A stretch of 64,000 bases of DNA, from the NCBI RefSeq assembly GCF_902712915.1, contig NZ_CACTIA010000005.1, positions 992,001-1,056,000 of the forward strand, read 5' to 3'. Position 1 is the stretch's first letter. Each line of letters opens with the position of its first letter. Source of the DNA: Acidiphilium sp. C61. GTDB lineage: Bacteria > Pseudomonadota > Alphaproteobacteria > Acetobacterales > Acetobacteraceae. Positions 56,431-64,000 of the stretch are shown piece by piece. Under the pieces are notes generated by a model that saw nothing but the letters and a program-made list of their open reading frames with translations, did no database searches and had not been told where the DNA came from. Both the position numbers and the translations under genes were made by a program.

Positions 56431-56453
56431 TTATAATGATCGGTTTATTATAA
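56431..56453. promoter_or_regulatory. TTATAAT/ATTATAA inverted repeat between dsbA-like and tetR genes
   Basis: Perfect seven-base arms TTATAAT (56431-56437) and ATTATAA (56447-56453) with a nine-base spacer, in the 101-base gap between divergent genes. It overlaps likely -10 sequences on both strands; the classic place for a TetR-family operator. Confidence 0.55.
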
Positions 56454-56487
56454 TGGAAACGAAAATGCAATCGAGCTCAAGTGTAAC

Positions 56488-57090
56488 ATGCCACGCCCAC
56501 GCCTCCTGACTGACGATGACGTTCTCGACCGCGCCATTCCGGTCTTCAGACAAAATGGCTACGCGGGAACCTCGCTCAGGGATCTTACCGAAGCGACGGG
56601 TCTCAGCGCGGCGGCGCTGTATCACCGGTATGGCGACAAGGACGGCCTGTTCCGCGCAGCGCTCGAGCGGTATGCCGATGACGGGTTGACCCCCGTTCTC
56701 GAACAGCTCGCCGAACGCACTGACCCGATCGCCTCGATCGCTGATTTTCTCGGCCTGATCCGAGATCATTCGCGGGACGATCCGCTGCATCTCGGATGCC
56801 TCCTGGTGAACACGGCGATGGATGGCGGCCCGCTGTCCCCGGAGGCCCGGACGATCGTCGGGACGCGCCTCGCCGGGGTTCAGCAGTTTTTCCACGAGCG
56901 GCTTGAACATGCGAATTCTGCCGGACTTTTGCCGGCCGGCATGAATACCGCGACGCAAGCCGAGTTGCTGCTGGGGACCGTCGTCGCGTTGCGCACCTTC
57001 GCGCGGCTCGACCCTGATCCTGGCCGTCTTGACCGCCTGGTCGAGGATGCAGTGAGCCGGCTCAGGAGACCCGCGCCCGCGGCTGCATGA
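56488..57090 (+). CDS. TetR-family transcriptional regulator
   Basis: 200 residues. HTH: VLDRAIPVFRQNGYAGTSLRDLTEATGLSAAALYHRYGDKDGLFRAAL (about 12-58), then a ligand-binding domain of the AcrR/TetR_C type with HLGCLLVNTAMDGGPLSPEA. Likely represses itself and the divergent DsbA-like gene. Confidence 0.93.
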   Translation: MPRPRLLTDDDVLDRAIPVFRQNGYAGTSLRDLTEATGLSAAALYHRYGDKDGLFRAALERYADDGLTPVLEQLAERTDPIASIADFLGLIRDHSRDDPLHLGCLLVNTAMDGGPLSPEARTIVGTRLAGVQQFFHERLEHANSAGLLPAGMNTATQAELLLGTVVALRTFARLDPDPGRLDRLVEDAVSRLRRPAPAAA

Positions 57091-57178
57091 ACAGCAGACA
57101 CCACCCAAAAAAGCCCGCCGACAGTAACCGCCGGACCTGCGGTGTTTGCTGTGCGGCCTGCCGTCAAGGAGACCCTGA

Positions 57179-57877
57179 ATGCGTGAACCCCTGAAACTTT
57201 ACGATCTCGCCGGCGCCGACGAGCGCGTGCGCTTCAGCCCCAATTGCTGGCGCACCCGTTTCGCGCTGGCGCACAAGGGTCTGCCTTGCGAGACCGTGGT
57301 CTGGCGGTTCATGGAGAAAGACGCCATCGCGTTTTCCGGCCAGGGCAAGGTTCCCGTGCTGGTCGACGGCACCCGGAACATTCACGACAGCTGGGCCATC
57401 GCGCTTTACCTCGAGGATACCTATCCCGACCGTCCCAGCCTGTTCGGCGGCGCGGTCGGCCGCAGCCTCGTCCGCTTCGTCAACCAGTGGACCAGCGAAG
57501 CGGTGCATCCCGCAATCGCGAAAGTGGTGCTGCCGGACCTTGTGGACATCCTGCACGAGGGTGACCGCGACTATTTCCGCTCGACCCGCGAGGCCGCGTT
57601 CGGCACCACGGTCGGGGCGCTGCGGGCCGCACGCGAGGAAAATCTCGCCACGCTCCGCGCCACCTTGCGCCCGCTGCGCAGCACGCTGGCGGATCAGCAA
57701 TTCCTTGCCGGCGACGCGCCGAACTATGCCGACCATGTCGCCTTCAGCGCTTTCCTCTGGGCGCATGCCTCGACCCCGGTAAAGATCCTCGCCGAGGATG
57801 ACACGCTGCACGCCTGGTGCGACCGCATGTTCGACGCTTATGACGGGCTGGCCCGCGTCCTGCCGGCCGCCGCCTGA
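57179..57877 (+). CDS. Glutathione S-transferase family protein (beta-etherase-like)
   Basis: 232 residues, thioredoxin-like N-terminal domain (LYDLAGADERVRFSPNCWRTRFALAHKGL; VPVLVDGTRNIHDSWAIALYLEDTYPDRPSLFGG) and helical C-terminal domain. The N-terminus resembles the LigE/LigF-type and related GSTs. AAGGAG lies before the ATG. Fourteen bases from the haloacid dehalogenase gene; a shared detoxification role is possible. Confidence 0.9.
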   Translation: MREPLKLYDLAGADERVRFSPNCWRTRFALAHKGLPCETVVWRFMEKDAIAFSGQGKVPVLVDGTRNIHDSWAIALYLEDTYPDRPSLFGGAVGRSLVRFVNQWTSEAVHPAIAKVVLPDLVDILHEGDRDYFRSTREAAFGTTVGALRAAREENLATLRATLRPLRSTLADQQFLAGDAPNYADHVAFSAFLWAHASTPVKILAEDDTLHAWCDRMFDAYDGLARVLPAAA

Positions 57878-57891
57878 ACGGGAGGATTTCG

Positions 57892-58575
57892 ATGTCCGCA
57901 ATCCAGGGTGTCCGCGCCTGCGTGTTCGATGCCTACGGCACGCTGTTCGATTTCGGCTCCGCTGTCGCCCGCTGCCCGGATGTGCCGGAAGACCGCCGCG
58001 CGGCGCTGGTGACACTCTGGCGGGACAAGCAGCTGCAATACACGTGGCTGCGCAGCCTGCAGAACCTCTATACCGATTTCGAAACCGTCACCGCCGACGC
58101 GCTCGATTTCGCGCTGGAGGCGACCAGCCTCGCCGACCCGAAGCGGCGCGAGGCGTTGCTCGCACTCTACCGCATCGTCTCGGCCTATCCCGAGGTGAAG
58201 GCAACGCTGGGCGCCCTCAAGGCAAAGGGCATCGCCACCGCAATTCTCTCGAACGGCACCCCTGCGATGCTCGCCGCCGCCATCGCCCATGCCGGGATCG
58301 GCGACGTGCTCGACCATGTGCTGTCGGTCGAGGCGGTGGGCGTGTTCAAGACCGATCAGCGTGTCTACCAGATGGTGCCGGCGCGCCTTGGGGTGGAACG
58401 CAAGGAGGTCTGCTTCGTCTCCTCCAATGGCTGGGATGCGTATGGCGCCTCGGCCTTCGGCTTCCGCGTCGCCTGGTGCAACCGCGCGAAACAGCCGGCG
58501 GAGCGGCTGCCCGGCGCGCCCGATGCCGTTCTCAGCGATCTCTCCGCCCTGCCCGGCCTGCTCGGCCTCGACTGA
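57892..58575 (+). CDS. (S)-2-haloacid dehalogenase (HAD type II)
   Basis: Hydrolyses L-2-haloacids to D-2-hydroxyacids. 227 residues, HAD fold: nucleophile Asp13 in VFDAYGTLFD, SNGTPAML, Lys in GVFKTDQRVYQ, and SSNGWDAYGASAFGF. Aromatic WLRSLQNLYTDFETV matches the family. Preceded by GGGAGG. Confidence 0.94.
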   Translation: MSAIQGVRACVFDAYGTLFDFGSAVARCPDVPEDRRAALVTLWRDKQLQYTWLRSLQNLYTDFETVTADALDFALEATSLADPKRREALLALYRIVSAYPEVKATLGALKAKGIATAILSNGTPAMLAAAIAHAGIGDVLDHVLSVEAVGVFKTDQRVYQMVPARLGVERKEVCFVSSNGWDAYGASAFGFRVAWCNRAKQPAERLPGAPDAVLSDLSALPGLLGLD

Positions 58576-58604
58576 ACCAGCGCTTGCGCCGCCAGCCCCG
58601 GTGG

Positions 58605-58812
58605 CGCTACAGCTTGATCAGGAATCGGTGGCCCGCAAGGGCTGAAACGGGAACGCAGAAGGGTGGTTTGTCGCCCCGTCTGCGGCTGCCCCCGCAACTG
58701 TGAGCGGTGAGGCGCGTTCATCCGGGCCATTGCGAGGGGGCACAGACCCGCCCGCGAGAAGGCCGAGCGCGCTGTTGACCCGCGAGCCAGGAGACCGGCC
58801 AGTTCCGAGACC
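58605..58812 (+). ncRNA. Cobalamin (AdoCbl) riboswitch
   Basis: Conserved pieces in order: GGAATCGGTGG near the 5' end, ACGGGAACGCAG with its partner CTGCG, the CTGCCCCCGCAACTGTGAGCGG block (58686-58707, over which I quote only the span and core CCCCCGCAACTG), and the B12 box GCCAGGAGACCGGCC (58786-58800). The arrangement and position upstream of a BtuB-type receptor are diagnostic. Confidence 0.95.
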
Positions 58813-58923
58813 ATGCGCGCGCGTCCGGGCGGGGTGAACCGGGAGCGAAGGGTGAAGTCCCGTAGCCTTCGGTCGCCCTTATGGCAGCGCCCGCCCCGCC
58901 GGGTGCCGGACCGGAGTTTTTCC
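58813..58923 (+). promoter_or_regulatory. Expression platform of the cobalamin riboswitch
   Basis: Between the B12 box and the receptor ATG. CCGGGCGGGG (about 58827-58836) can pair with CCCCGCCGGG just before the gene, and the latter adjoins GACCGGAGTTTTT containing the ribosome site. A switch between these pairings would control initiation. Inference from complementarity. Confidence 0.4.
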
Positions 58924-60921
58924 ATGCGCGACTCCGCGCGATATCGTTTTTTCGTTCCCCTCGCCTTGTGCGGGGCTGTTGCCAATGCACACGCCCAAAA
59001 CGCGCAGCTGCCCGCCGGCACCGTGCCGATCGAGACGGTTACCGCCTCCTATGTGCGGACGCCCATTGCGGATACCCCGGCATCGGTCACGGTCATCACC
59101 GCGGCCGCGCTGCGCCAGCGCGGCGTGACCACCCTCGTCCAGGCGCTCGACACGGTTCCCGGCCTGAACGTGGTGCAACTGGGTGGGCCTGGCGCCCAGA
59201 CCTCGGTCTTCATCGACGGCACCAATTCCGAAGACGTGCTGGTGCTGCGCGACGGCGTGCCGGTGAATGATCCCTCGGTGGCCAACGGCGCGTTCAATTT
59301 CGGCAATGCCGGCATCGGCGATATCGCGCGGATCGTGGTGGTCCGCGGCCCGATGTCCAGCCTCTACGGCTCGGGCGCGATCGGCGGCGTCATCAACCTG
59401 ATCAGCAAGCGTGGCCATGGCGCACCGCATGTCGATTACGACATCGCCGGGGGCTTTCCCGGCCAGGGCGAAGGCAGCGTTACCCTCTCCGGCCAGAGCG
59501 GCAAATTCGATTATGCGATCACAGGTTCGCTCATCGAGCAGGCCGGGTTCGACGCGACGGCGCGGCGGCTTGCCGTCTATGCCGCGCATCGCGACCCGTT
59601 CCGCTACAAGCTCGGCGCCGTCAATCTCGGCTACACACCCATCGCCGGCACGCGGATCTCGCTGATCGTCCGCGCCCGGCAGACCGGCACCCAGTATCCC
59701 GATCTCGGATATCCGATCTTCGACGACCCCTATGAAAACAGCTACGATTCGAATGTTTTCGTCCGCTTCGGCGTGAAATCGCACCTGTTCGACAACCGGC
59801 TGACCACCGAACTCGACATCGCCCATATCCAGGACGACCGCCGCTACCTCACCCTGCTCGATCCCGCCGACCCCAACCAGTTCGCCGGCGACAGCGGCTA
59901 TCGCGGCGACCGCACGGTGATCCAGTGGAACAACGTGATCCGCCTGCCGAATTTTGGCCCGATGACAGACCCGACGCTCGTCGCCGGCATCGAGACCACG
60001 CATGATACGGCGATCGAGAACTACAATGCGAGCTTTGGCGGCTTTCCCTACCTCTCCAGCCTCGCCGCCTCGCAATCCATCACCGCGGGGCATGTCGGCG
60101 CGCAGGCAACCATCGCACGTCGCCTGTCAGTCCAGGGCGCCATCCGAGGTGACTCGGTCAGCGGCTACGGCACCGTGGTGACGGAGCGCGGCGGTCTCGT
60201 GCTGGCCCTGCCCGAAATCGATACGCGGCTGAAGGCCTCGGCGGGCAGCGGCTTTCTTGCCCCCTCGCTCTACGACCTGCACGGCATCGACAGCTACGGC
60301 TATCACGGCAACCCGAACCTCCACCCCGAACACTCGGTTGGATATCGGTTCGGCTTCGAAACCGTGCTGCCGGCCTTCGGCATGCCCGACGCAGTGACGC
60401 TGCAGATGAGCTATTTCCACCAGGATATCGCTAACCTGTTCCAGTATACTTCCCTGCCTGATGGCACCAGCACGGAGGAGAACGTCGCTCGCGCCCGGAT
60501 TCACGGCATCGAGGCTGGCATCGGCTTCGCGCCGACCCGCTGGCTCTCCGGCCGGATCGACTATACGCGCACCATCGCCCGCGATGTCGCGACCCGGACG
60601 GCCCTTCTGCGCCGGCCGGATAACGCCGGATCGCTTACCCTCTCGATCCACCCGATCCCGGCGCTGTCGATCGAGCCCGCCATCCGCTATGTCGGCCGCT
60701 TCTCGGATTACCTCTACGCCAATTCCGGCTATCCGACTGGCACCGGCCTAGCCCGGCCCGGCACGATCGCCAATCTGGCGGTCAACTACCGCGTCAGCCG
60801 GGCCCTCACTCTTTTCGCGATCGGCCGCAACCTGACCAACTCCCCCTTCGAGCCGGCAAACGGTGTGCAAATCCCCGGCCAGAATTTCCTGTTCGGCCTG
60901 AGAGGCACGATCGGCGGATGA
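58924..60921 (+). CDS. btuB: TonB-dependent cobalamin receptor (BtuB-like)
   Basis: Outer-membrane 22-strand barrel with plug, 665 residues. Signal peptide 1-24 (ends AHAQ), plug with DTPASVTVITAAALRQRGVTTLVQALDTVPGLNV, RDGVPVNDPS, RIVVVRGPMSSLYGSGAIGGVINLISK, and barrel ending in a Gly-Gly rather than the usual aromatic residue. The riboswitch upstream fixes vitamin B12 or a related corrinoid as ligand class. ATG at 58924 chosen by the signal peptide; a longer reading runs into the riboswitch. Confidence 0.93.
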   Translation: MRDSARYRFFVPLALCGAVANAHAQNAQLPAGTVPIETVTASYVRTPIADTPASVTVITAAALRQRGVTTLVQALDTVPGLNVVQLGGPGAQTSVFIDGTNSEDVLVLRDGVPVNDPSVANGAFNFGNAGIGDIARIVVVRGPMSSLYGSGAIGGVINLISKRGHGAPHVDYDIAGGFPGQGEGSVTLSGQSGKFDYAITGSLIEQAGFDATARRLAVYAAHRDPFRYKLGAVNLGYTPIAGTRISLIVRARQTGTQYPDLGYPIFDDPYENSYDSNVFVRFGVKSHLFDNRLTTELDIAHIQDDRRYLTLLDPADPNQFAGDSGYRGDRTVIQWNNVIRLPNFGPMTDPTLVAGIETTHDTAIENYNASFGGFPYLSSLAASQSITAGHVGAQATIARRLSVQGAIRGDSVSGYGTVVTERGGLVLALPEIDTRLKASAGSGFLAPSLYDLHGIDSYGYHGNPNLHPEHSVGYRFGFETVLPAFGMPDAVTLQMSYFHQDIANLFQYTSLPDGTSTEENVARARIHGIEAGIGFAPTRWLSGRIDYTRTIARDVATRTALLRRPDNAGSLTLSIHPIPALSIEPAIRYVGRFSDYLYANSGYPTGTGLARPGTIANLAVNYRVSRALTLFAIGRNLTNSPFEPANGVQIPGQNFLFGLRGTIGG

Positions 60922-60975
60922 TGTGACAGCTCGGTTCAGGCGGCAGCATAAGACATATTCGTGAAAGACATATGT

Positions 60976-61050
60976 TGCGATGCACAAAAAACTTGAAACG
61001 GGCACCGGAACGGACATATAGTGCATCGCAGCAAACAACACGTTGTTTGC
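60976..61050. other. Stem-loops downstream of btuB
   Basis: TGCGATGCAC (60976-60985) is perfectly complementary to GTGCATCGCA (61021-61030), forming a long stem-loop. It is followed at once by GCAAACAAC-ac-GTTGTTTGC (61031-61050). GACATAT occurs three times nearby. With the terminator at 61078 this looks like a structured 3' region or a small RNA. Confidence 0.5.
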
Positions 61051-61077
61051 TTTCTTGGACGTTTCCTCCCTAAACTT

Positions 61078-61104
61078 GGCGGCCTTATGGCCGCCATTTT
61101 TTTT
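61078..61104 (+). terminator. Rho-independent terminator after btuB
   Basis: GGCGGCC-ttat-GGCCGCC followed by ATTTTTTTT on the plus strand. It lies about 160 bases after the btuB stop and ends that transcript, or a small RNA encoded between. Confidence 0.9.
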
Positions 61105-61136
61105 GGCCGATCTGCCCACACCCATCCAGAACACTT

Positions 61137-61232
61137 TCCGATCCTTCCGGATCGGATGCATCGCTCTATCATATCGATAAAAAACATCCTTATCCGATCA
61201 GATGGCTCCATCTGATCGGATAAGGGCGCTCT
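61137..61232. repeat. Two-module palindromic repeat, copy C (full)
   Basis: Same orientation as copy A. Module 1 TCCGATCC-ttcc-GGATCGGA, an AT-rich linker with TATCGATAA, module 2 arms TATCCGATCAGATGG and CCATCTGATCGGATA, and a final GCGCTCT. Between the btuB terminator and the Liv operon, about 100 bases before the binding-protein gene. Confidence 0.83.
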
Positions 61233-61329
61233 GGCGTGATCCCATCCGGAAAAAACCGCTTGCCTTCGCTTTGGAGCCGGTTACTCTGTGCATGGCAGAT
61301 ATATCACAAAAGCAAGAAGGATGGGACAA

Positions 61330-62565
61330 ATGGCACTTTCAAGGCGCAATGCTCTGCGGGGCGCGGCAGGCACGGTTCTCCTCGCCTCGGCAAGTCCCAT
61401 CGCCCGGGCGGGCGACAAGGTCTATCACATCGGGATCACCCTGCCGCTGACCGGCGCCGACGCCGAGGCCGCGCATCTGATCCTTCACGGCGCGCAACTC
61501 GCGATCAAGCTCGCCAACCAGAGCGGTGAACTCGGCGACATCCGGCTCGAACCGATGGTGCTGAACAACGCGACCGCGACCGCCGGCCAGTACGACCCCG
61601 CGCAGGCCGCCACCAACGCCCGCAAGCTGGCCGGCACGCACACCGTTCTCGCCAATGTCGGGCCCGAGATGAGCGGCTCCGGCAAGGCGATGGCGCCAAT
61701 CCTCTCGATGGCGAATCTGGCCACCATCACCCCCTCCTCCACCGCCCCCGACATCACCAGCCCGACCTATGCCGGCGAGTTCGATCCGGGCGGCAAGCCG
61801 ATCTATTTCCGCACCGTGACGACCGATGCCTATCAGGGCCCGAACATGGCGAATTTCTATGCAGAGGTCCTCAAGGCAAAGAGCGTCTACATCCTCGATG
61901 ACAGCGGCGCCTATGGCGTCGGCCTCGCCAACGCCTTCGAGGCGCAGGCGAAGAAGAAGGGCATCAAGGTCCTCGGCCGCGACAGGCTGGATCCCAAGGC
62001 CGCGGACTATTCCGCCGTGCTGACCAAGATCGCCGCGACCAAGACTGCCTCGCTCTATTATGGCGGCACGATGCAGGCGGGTGTGAAGCTGGTGAAGCAG
62101 AGCTACCAGATCATTCCGCACGTCATCAAAGGCGGCGGCGACGGCATATTGAGCCCCGAGATGATGACGGCCGCCGGCTTCCCCGCCGCCGAGGGCTGGT
62201 ATGGCACCAACGCCTCGCCGCATGTGGTGGACGACCCCAAGCTCGCAAACTGGGTCGCGCTCTATACGAAAACCTACGGCGTGGCACCTGATGACTACGC
62301 GATCACCGGCTATGACGCAGCCCTCGTCGCCATCGCCGGCATCAAGACGGTGCAGAAGGCCGGCAAGCCGCTCACCGCCGCAAATGTGCGCGACGCGATC
62401 GCGACCGTGCATGTCAACGGCTTGCAGGGGCCGATCAGCTTCGACAAGTATGGCGACATGACCAGCCATGTCGTCGCCGTGTTCCAGTTCCACCATGACA
62501 AATCCGCCCCGCTCGGGGACCTGAACAAGCAGATGCGATACGTCGGCGTGGCGCCGCAGAACTGA
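61330..62565 (+). CDS. Branched-chain amino acid-type ABC transporter substrate-binding protein
   Basis: 411 residues, periplasmic binding protein type 1 (LivJ/LivK-like). N-terminal twin-arginine signal (SRRNALRGAAGTVLLASASPIARA), YHIGITLPLTGADAEAAH, NVGPEMSGSGKAM, TPSSTAPDIT, YILDDSGAYGVGLANAFE. LivJ relatives bind many amides and acids, so leucine is not certain. The ATG with AAGGA at eight bases is used. Confidence 0.9.
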   Translation: MALSRRNALRGAAGTVLLASASPIARAGDKVYHIGITLPLTGADAEAAHLILHGAQLAIKLANQSGELGDIRLEPMVLNNATATAGQYDPAQAATNARKLAGTHTVLANVGPEMSGSGKAMAPILSMANLATITPSSTAPDITSPTYAGEFDPGGKPIYFRTVTTDAYQGPNMANFYAEVLKAKSVYILDDSGAYGVGLANAFEAQAKKKGIKVLGRDRLDPKAADYSAVLTKIAATKTASLYYGGTMQAGVKLVKQSYQIIPHVIKGGGDGILSPEMMTAAGFPAAEGWYGTNASPHVVDDPKLANWVALYTKTYGVAPDDYAITGYDAALVAIAGIKTVQKAGKPLTAANVRDAIATVHVNGLQGPISFDKYGDMTSHVVAVFQFHHDKSAPLGDLNKQMRYVGVAPQN

Positions 62566-62575
62566 CGCGGCGGCC

Positions 62576-63505
62576 ATGACCGGAACGGCGGTTTTTTTCC
62601 AGCAGCTCGTGAACGGGCTGAGCCTGGGGGCGATGTATTCGTTGCTCGCCCTCGGGTTCACGCTCGTCTACGGTATCCTGGAGCTGATCAATTTCGCGCA
62701 TTTCAACGTGTTCATGGTGGGGGCGTTCGTCGGCCTCATCGTGCTGCAATGGTTCGGCCTGCAGGGCCAGTCGGTGGTGCTGCACGGCGCCCCGCTGGTG
62801 CTGTCGCTGCTCGCAGCCCTCGCGGTGACAATGGTGGCCTCCGGGGTGCTCGGCGTCGTGATCGAGCGCTACACCCTGCGGCCAATGCGCAACGTGCGCG
62901 GGCCGATGGCGATGATCACCACGATCGGCGTCTCCTATATCCTGTTCAACCTCGTGCTGCTGCTCACCAACGCGCAGGCGCTGAACTACCCCGACCCGAT
63001 GCCGAGCATCGACTATCATCTCGGTGGGGTGACGATCCGCCTCAAGGCGGTGATCATCTGGATCGTCGCGGCGGTGCTGATGTGGGGGCTCAACCTGTTC
63101 GTCAGGCGCTCTCGCCTTGGCAAGGCGATGCGCGCCGTCGCCCAGGACGCCGAAGCCGCGCGGATGATGGGCATCGAGGTCGATCAGGTGGTGATGATCG
63201 CCTTCTTCGCCGGCTCCGCCCTGGCCGGCGCCGCCGGGATGATCTTCGGCCTCTACTACAATTTCACCCAGTACAGCATCGGCTACACGGCGGGGCTGCG
63301 CGCCTTCACCGCTGCCGTGCTCGGCGGCATCGGCAACGTGCCGGGGGCGATGGTGGGCGGCCTCCTCATCGGCCTGATCGAGACGATCAGCAGCCAGTAC
63401 ATCGCCACGAAATGGGCCGATGTGATCATCTTCTCGATCCTGATCCTCACGCTGGTCTTCCGCCCGGCCGGCCTGCTGGGCGCGCAGTCGCCCAACCGCT
63501 CGTAG
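62576..63505 (+). CDS. livH: Branched-chain amino acid-type ABC permease LivH
   Basis: 309 residues, about eight membrane segments. QQLVNGLSLGAMYSLLALGFTLVYGILELINFAH is the LivH signature; RAVAQDAEAARMMGIEVD is the coupling loop for the ATPase. Ten bases after the binding protein and six before livM. Confidence 0.94.
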   Translation: MTGTAVFFQQLVNGLSLGAMYSLLALGFTLVYGILELINFAHFNVFMVGAFVGLIVLQWFGLQGQSVVLHGAPLVLSLLAALAVTMVASGVLGVVIERYTLRPMRNVRGPMAMITTIGVSYILFNLVLLLTNAQALNYPDPMPSIDYHLGGVTIRLKAVIIWIVAAVLMWGLNLFVRRSRLGKAMRAVAQDAEAARMMGIEVDQVVMIAFFAGSALAGAAGMIFGLYYNFTQYSIGYTAGLRAFTAAVLGGIGNVPGAMVGGLLIGLIETISSQYIATKWADVIIFSILILTLVFRPAGLLGAQSPNRS

Positions 63506-63511
63506 GCGGCG

Positions 63512-64000
63512 ATGAAGCGCCTCGCCCTGCTTTCGCCCCGCCAGCGCCAGGCGCTGTTCGCAGCCCTGCTGATGGTGCTCCTGCTGCTGCCCTTCCTTGG
63601 CATCGGCCAGGCGAATATCGACGTCGCGGCGAATAGCTGCGCCTATGCGGCGCTGGCGCTCGGCCTCAACATCGTGGTCGGCTTCACCGGCCTGCTCGAT
63701 CTCGGCTATGCCGCCTTCTTCGCCATCGGCGCCTATGCCTATGGCATCCTGAACTCGTTCCAGCTCCACCCGCACTGGAGTGCCGCCTGGGCGCCGCTCG
63801 CCGCGATCGGCTTCGTCGCGAAGCTCGGCGCGGGGGCGGCGGCAACGGTGCATTTCACCTTTCCCTTCTGGCTGATGCTGCCGGCCTCTGCCGTCATCGC
63901 CGCCTGTTTCGGCATGGCGTTCGGCGCGCCGACGCTGCGGCTGAAGGGCGACTATCTGGCCATCGTCACCCTCGGCTTCGGCGAGATCGTGCCGATCGTG
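63512..64000 (+). CDS. livM: Branched-chain amino acid-type ABC permease LivM (5' part)
   Basis: 163 codons before the window ends. Hydrophobic, with ANSCAYAALALGLNIVVGFTGLLDLGYAAFFAIGAYAYG, the LivM signature, and LRLKGDYLAIVTLGFGEI near the edge. livG and livF probably follow outside. Confidence 0.93.
   Translation, partial: MKRLALLSPRQRQALFAALLMVLLLLPFLGIGQANIDVAANSCAYAALALGLNIVVGFTGLLDLGYAAFFAIGAYAYGILNSFQLHPHWSAAWAPLAAIGFVAKLGAGAAATVHFTFPFWLMLPASAVIAACFGMAFGAPTLRLKGDYLAIVTLGFGEIVPIV

Overview
The window is GC-rich and gene-dense with short intergenic gaps. It reads as chromosome of an alphaproteobacterium, most likely in the acetic-acid-bacterial/acidophile branch (Acetobacteraceae-like). 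Supporting signs are the FYDLN-acid zinc-ribbon gene divergent from a class II aroA, the rpsT-dnaA pair, a CreA homologue, an lnt-linked Cro/CI-type regulator, a three-haem cytochrome c of the membrane alcohol/gluconate dehydrogenase type, and a complex I operon of the E. coli type with fused NuoCD. The assignment is inference from gene content; no marker RNA operon is present.

Layout. 1-3.2 kb: start of a nuo operon (nuoA-B-CD-E, minus strand). 3.6-4.2 kb: an AT-rich orphan gene of foreign composition. 4.5-7.1 kb: arginase and ornithine cyclodeaminase, divergent from an Lrp/AsnC regulator. 7.09-7.92 kb: an intact IS5-family (IS427-like) element inserted at the regulator's stop codon. 8-10.3 kb: a Gfo/Idh/MocA oxidoreductase and a compact three-gene nitrile hydratase/thiocyanate hydrolase-like operon whose beta subunit is split in two. 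10.4 kb: tRNA-Lys. 10.6-15 kb: triple-haem cytochrome c, GNAT, nitrilase-family hydrolase and lpxB. 15.1-22.3 kb: rpmG, then a CoA-transferase/hydrolase/YihY set and rnr with an S41 protease. 22.4-27.1 kb: zinc-ribbon protein, aroA, cmk and parE.

27.3-34.3 kb: a long minus-strand run rpe-heparinase-galE-glycosyltransferase-creA-purH-CMD. 34.3-39.1 kb: two tandem tatA genes, methionine salvage mtnB-D-C, lnt and an XRE regulator. 39.3-41.4 kb: acetate permease, secreted ankyrin-like protein and TspO. 41.5-44.2 kb: ModE-like regulator divergent from a molybdate/tungstate binding protein, permease and a PEBP-family protein. 44.2-50 kb: a fadNAE-type beta-oxidation operon with a MerR regulator. 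50.5-56 kb: cspA, S-formylglutathione hydrolase, dnaA, rpsT, metZ. 55.7-58.6 kb: DsbA-like protein divergent from a TetR regulator, GST, haloacid dehalogenase. 58.6-61 kb: cobalamin riboswitch and btuB-like receptor. 61.3 kb to the end: start of a branched-chain amino acid (Liv-type) ABC operon.

Most of the window is ordinary housekeeping. The items that repay attention are the split nitrile hydratase/thiocyanate hydrolase-like operon, a two-module palindromic repeat seen in three full and two half copies at gene 3' ends, the AT-rich pilin-like orphan, a molybdate uptake pair with no ATPase gene beside it, the cytochrome c with an extra C-terminal domain, and several folded or palindromic intergenic elements. 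No CRISPR array, prophage or obvious new defence system was seen.
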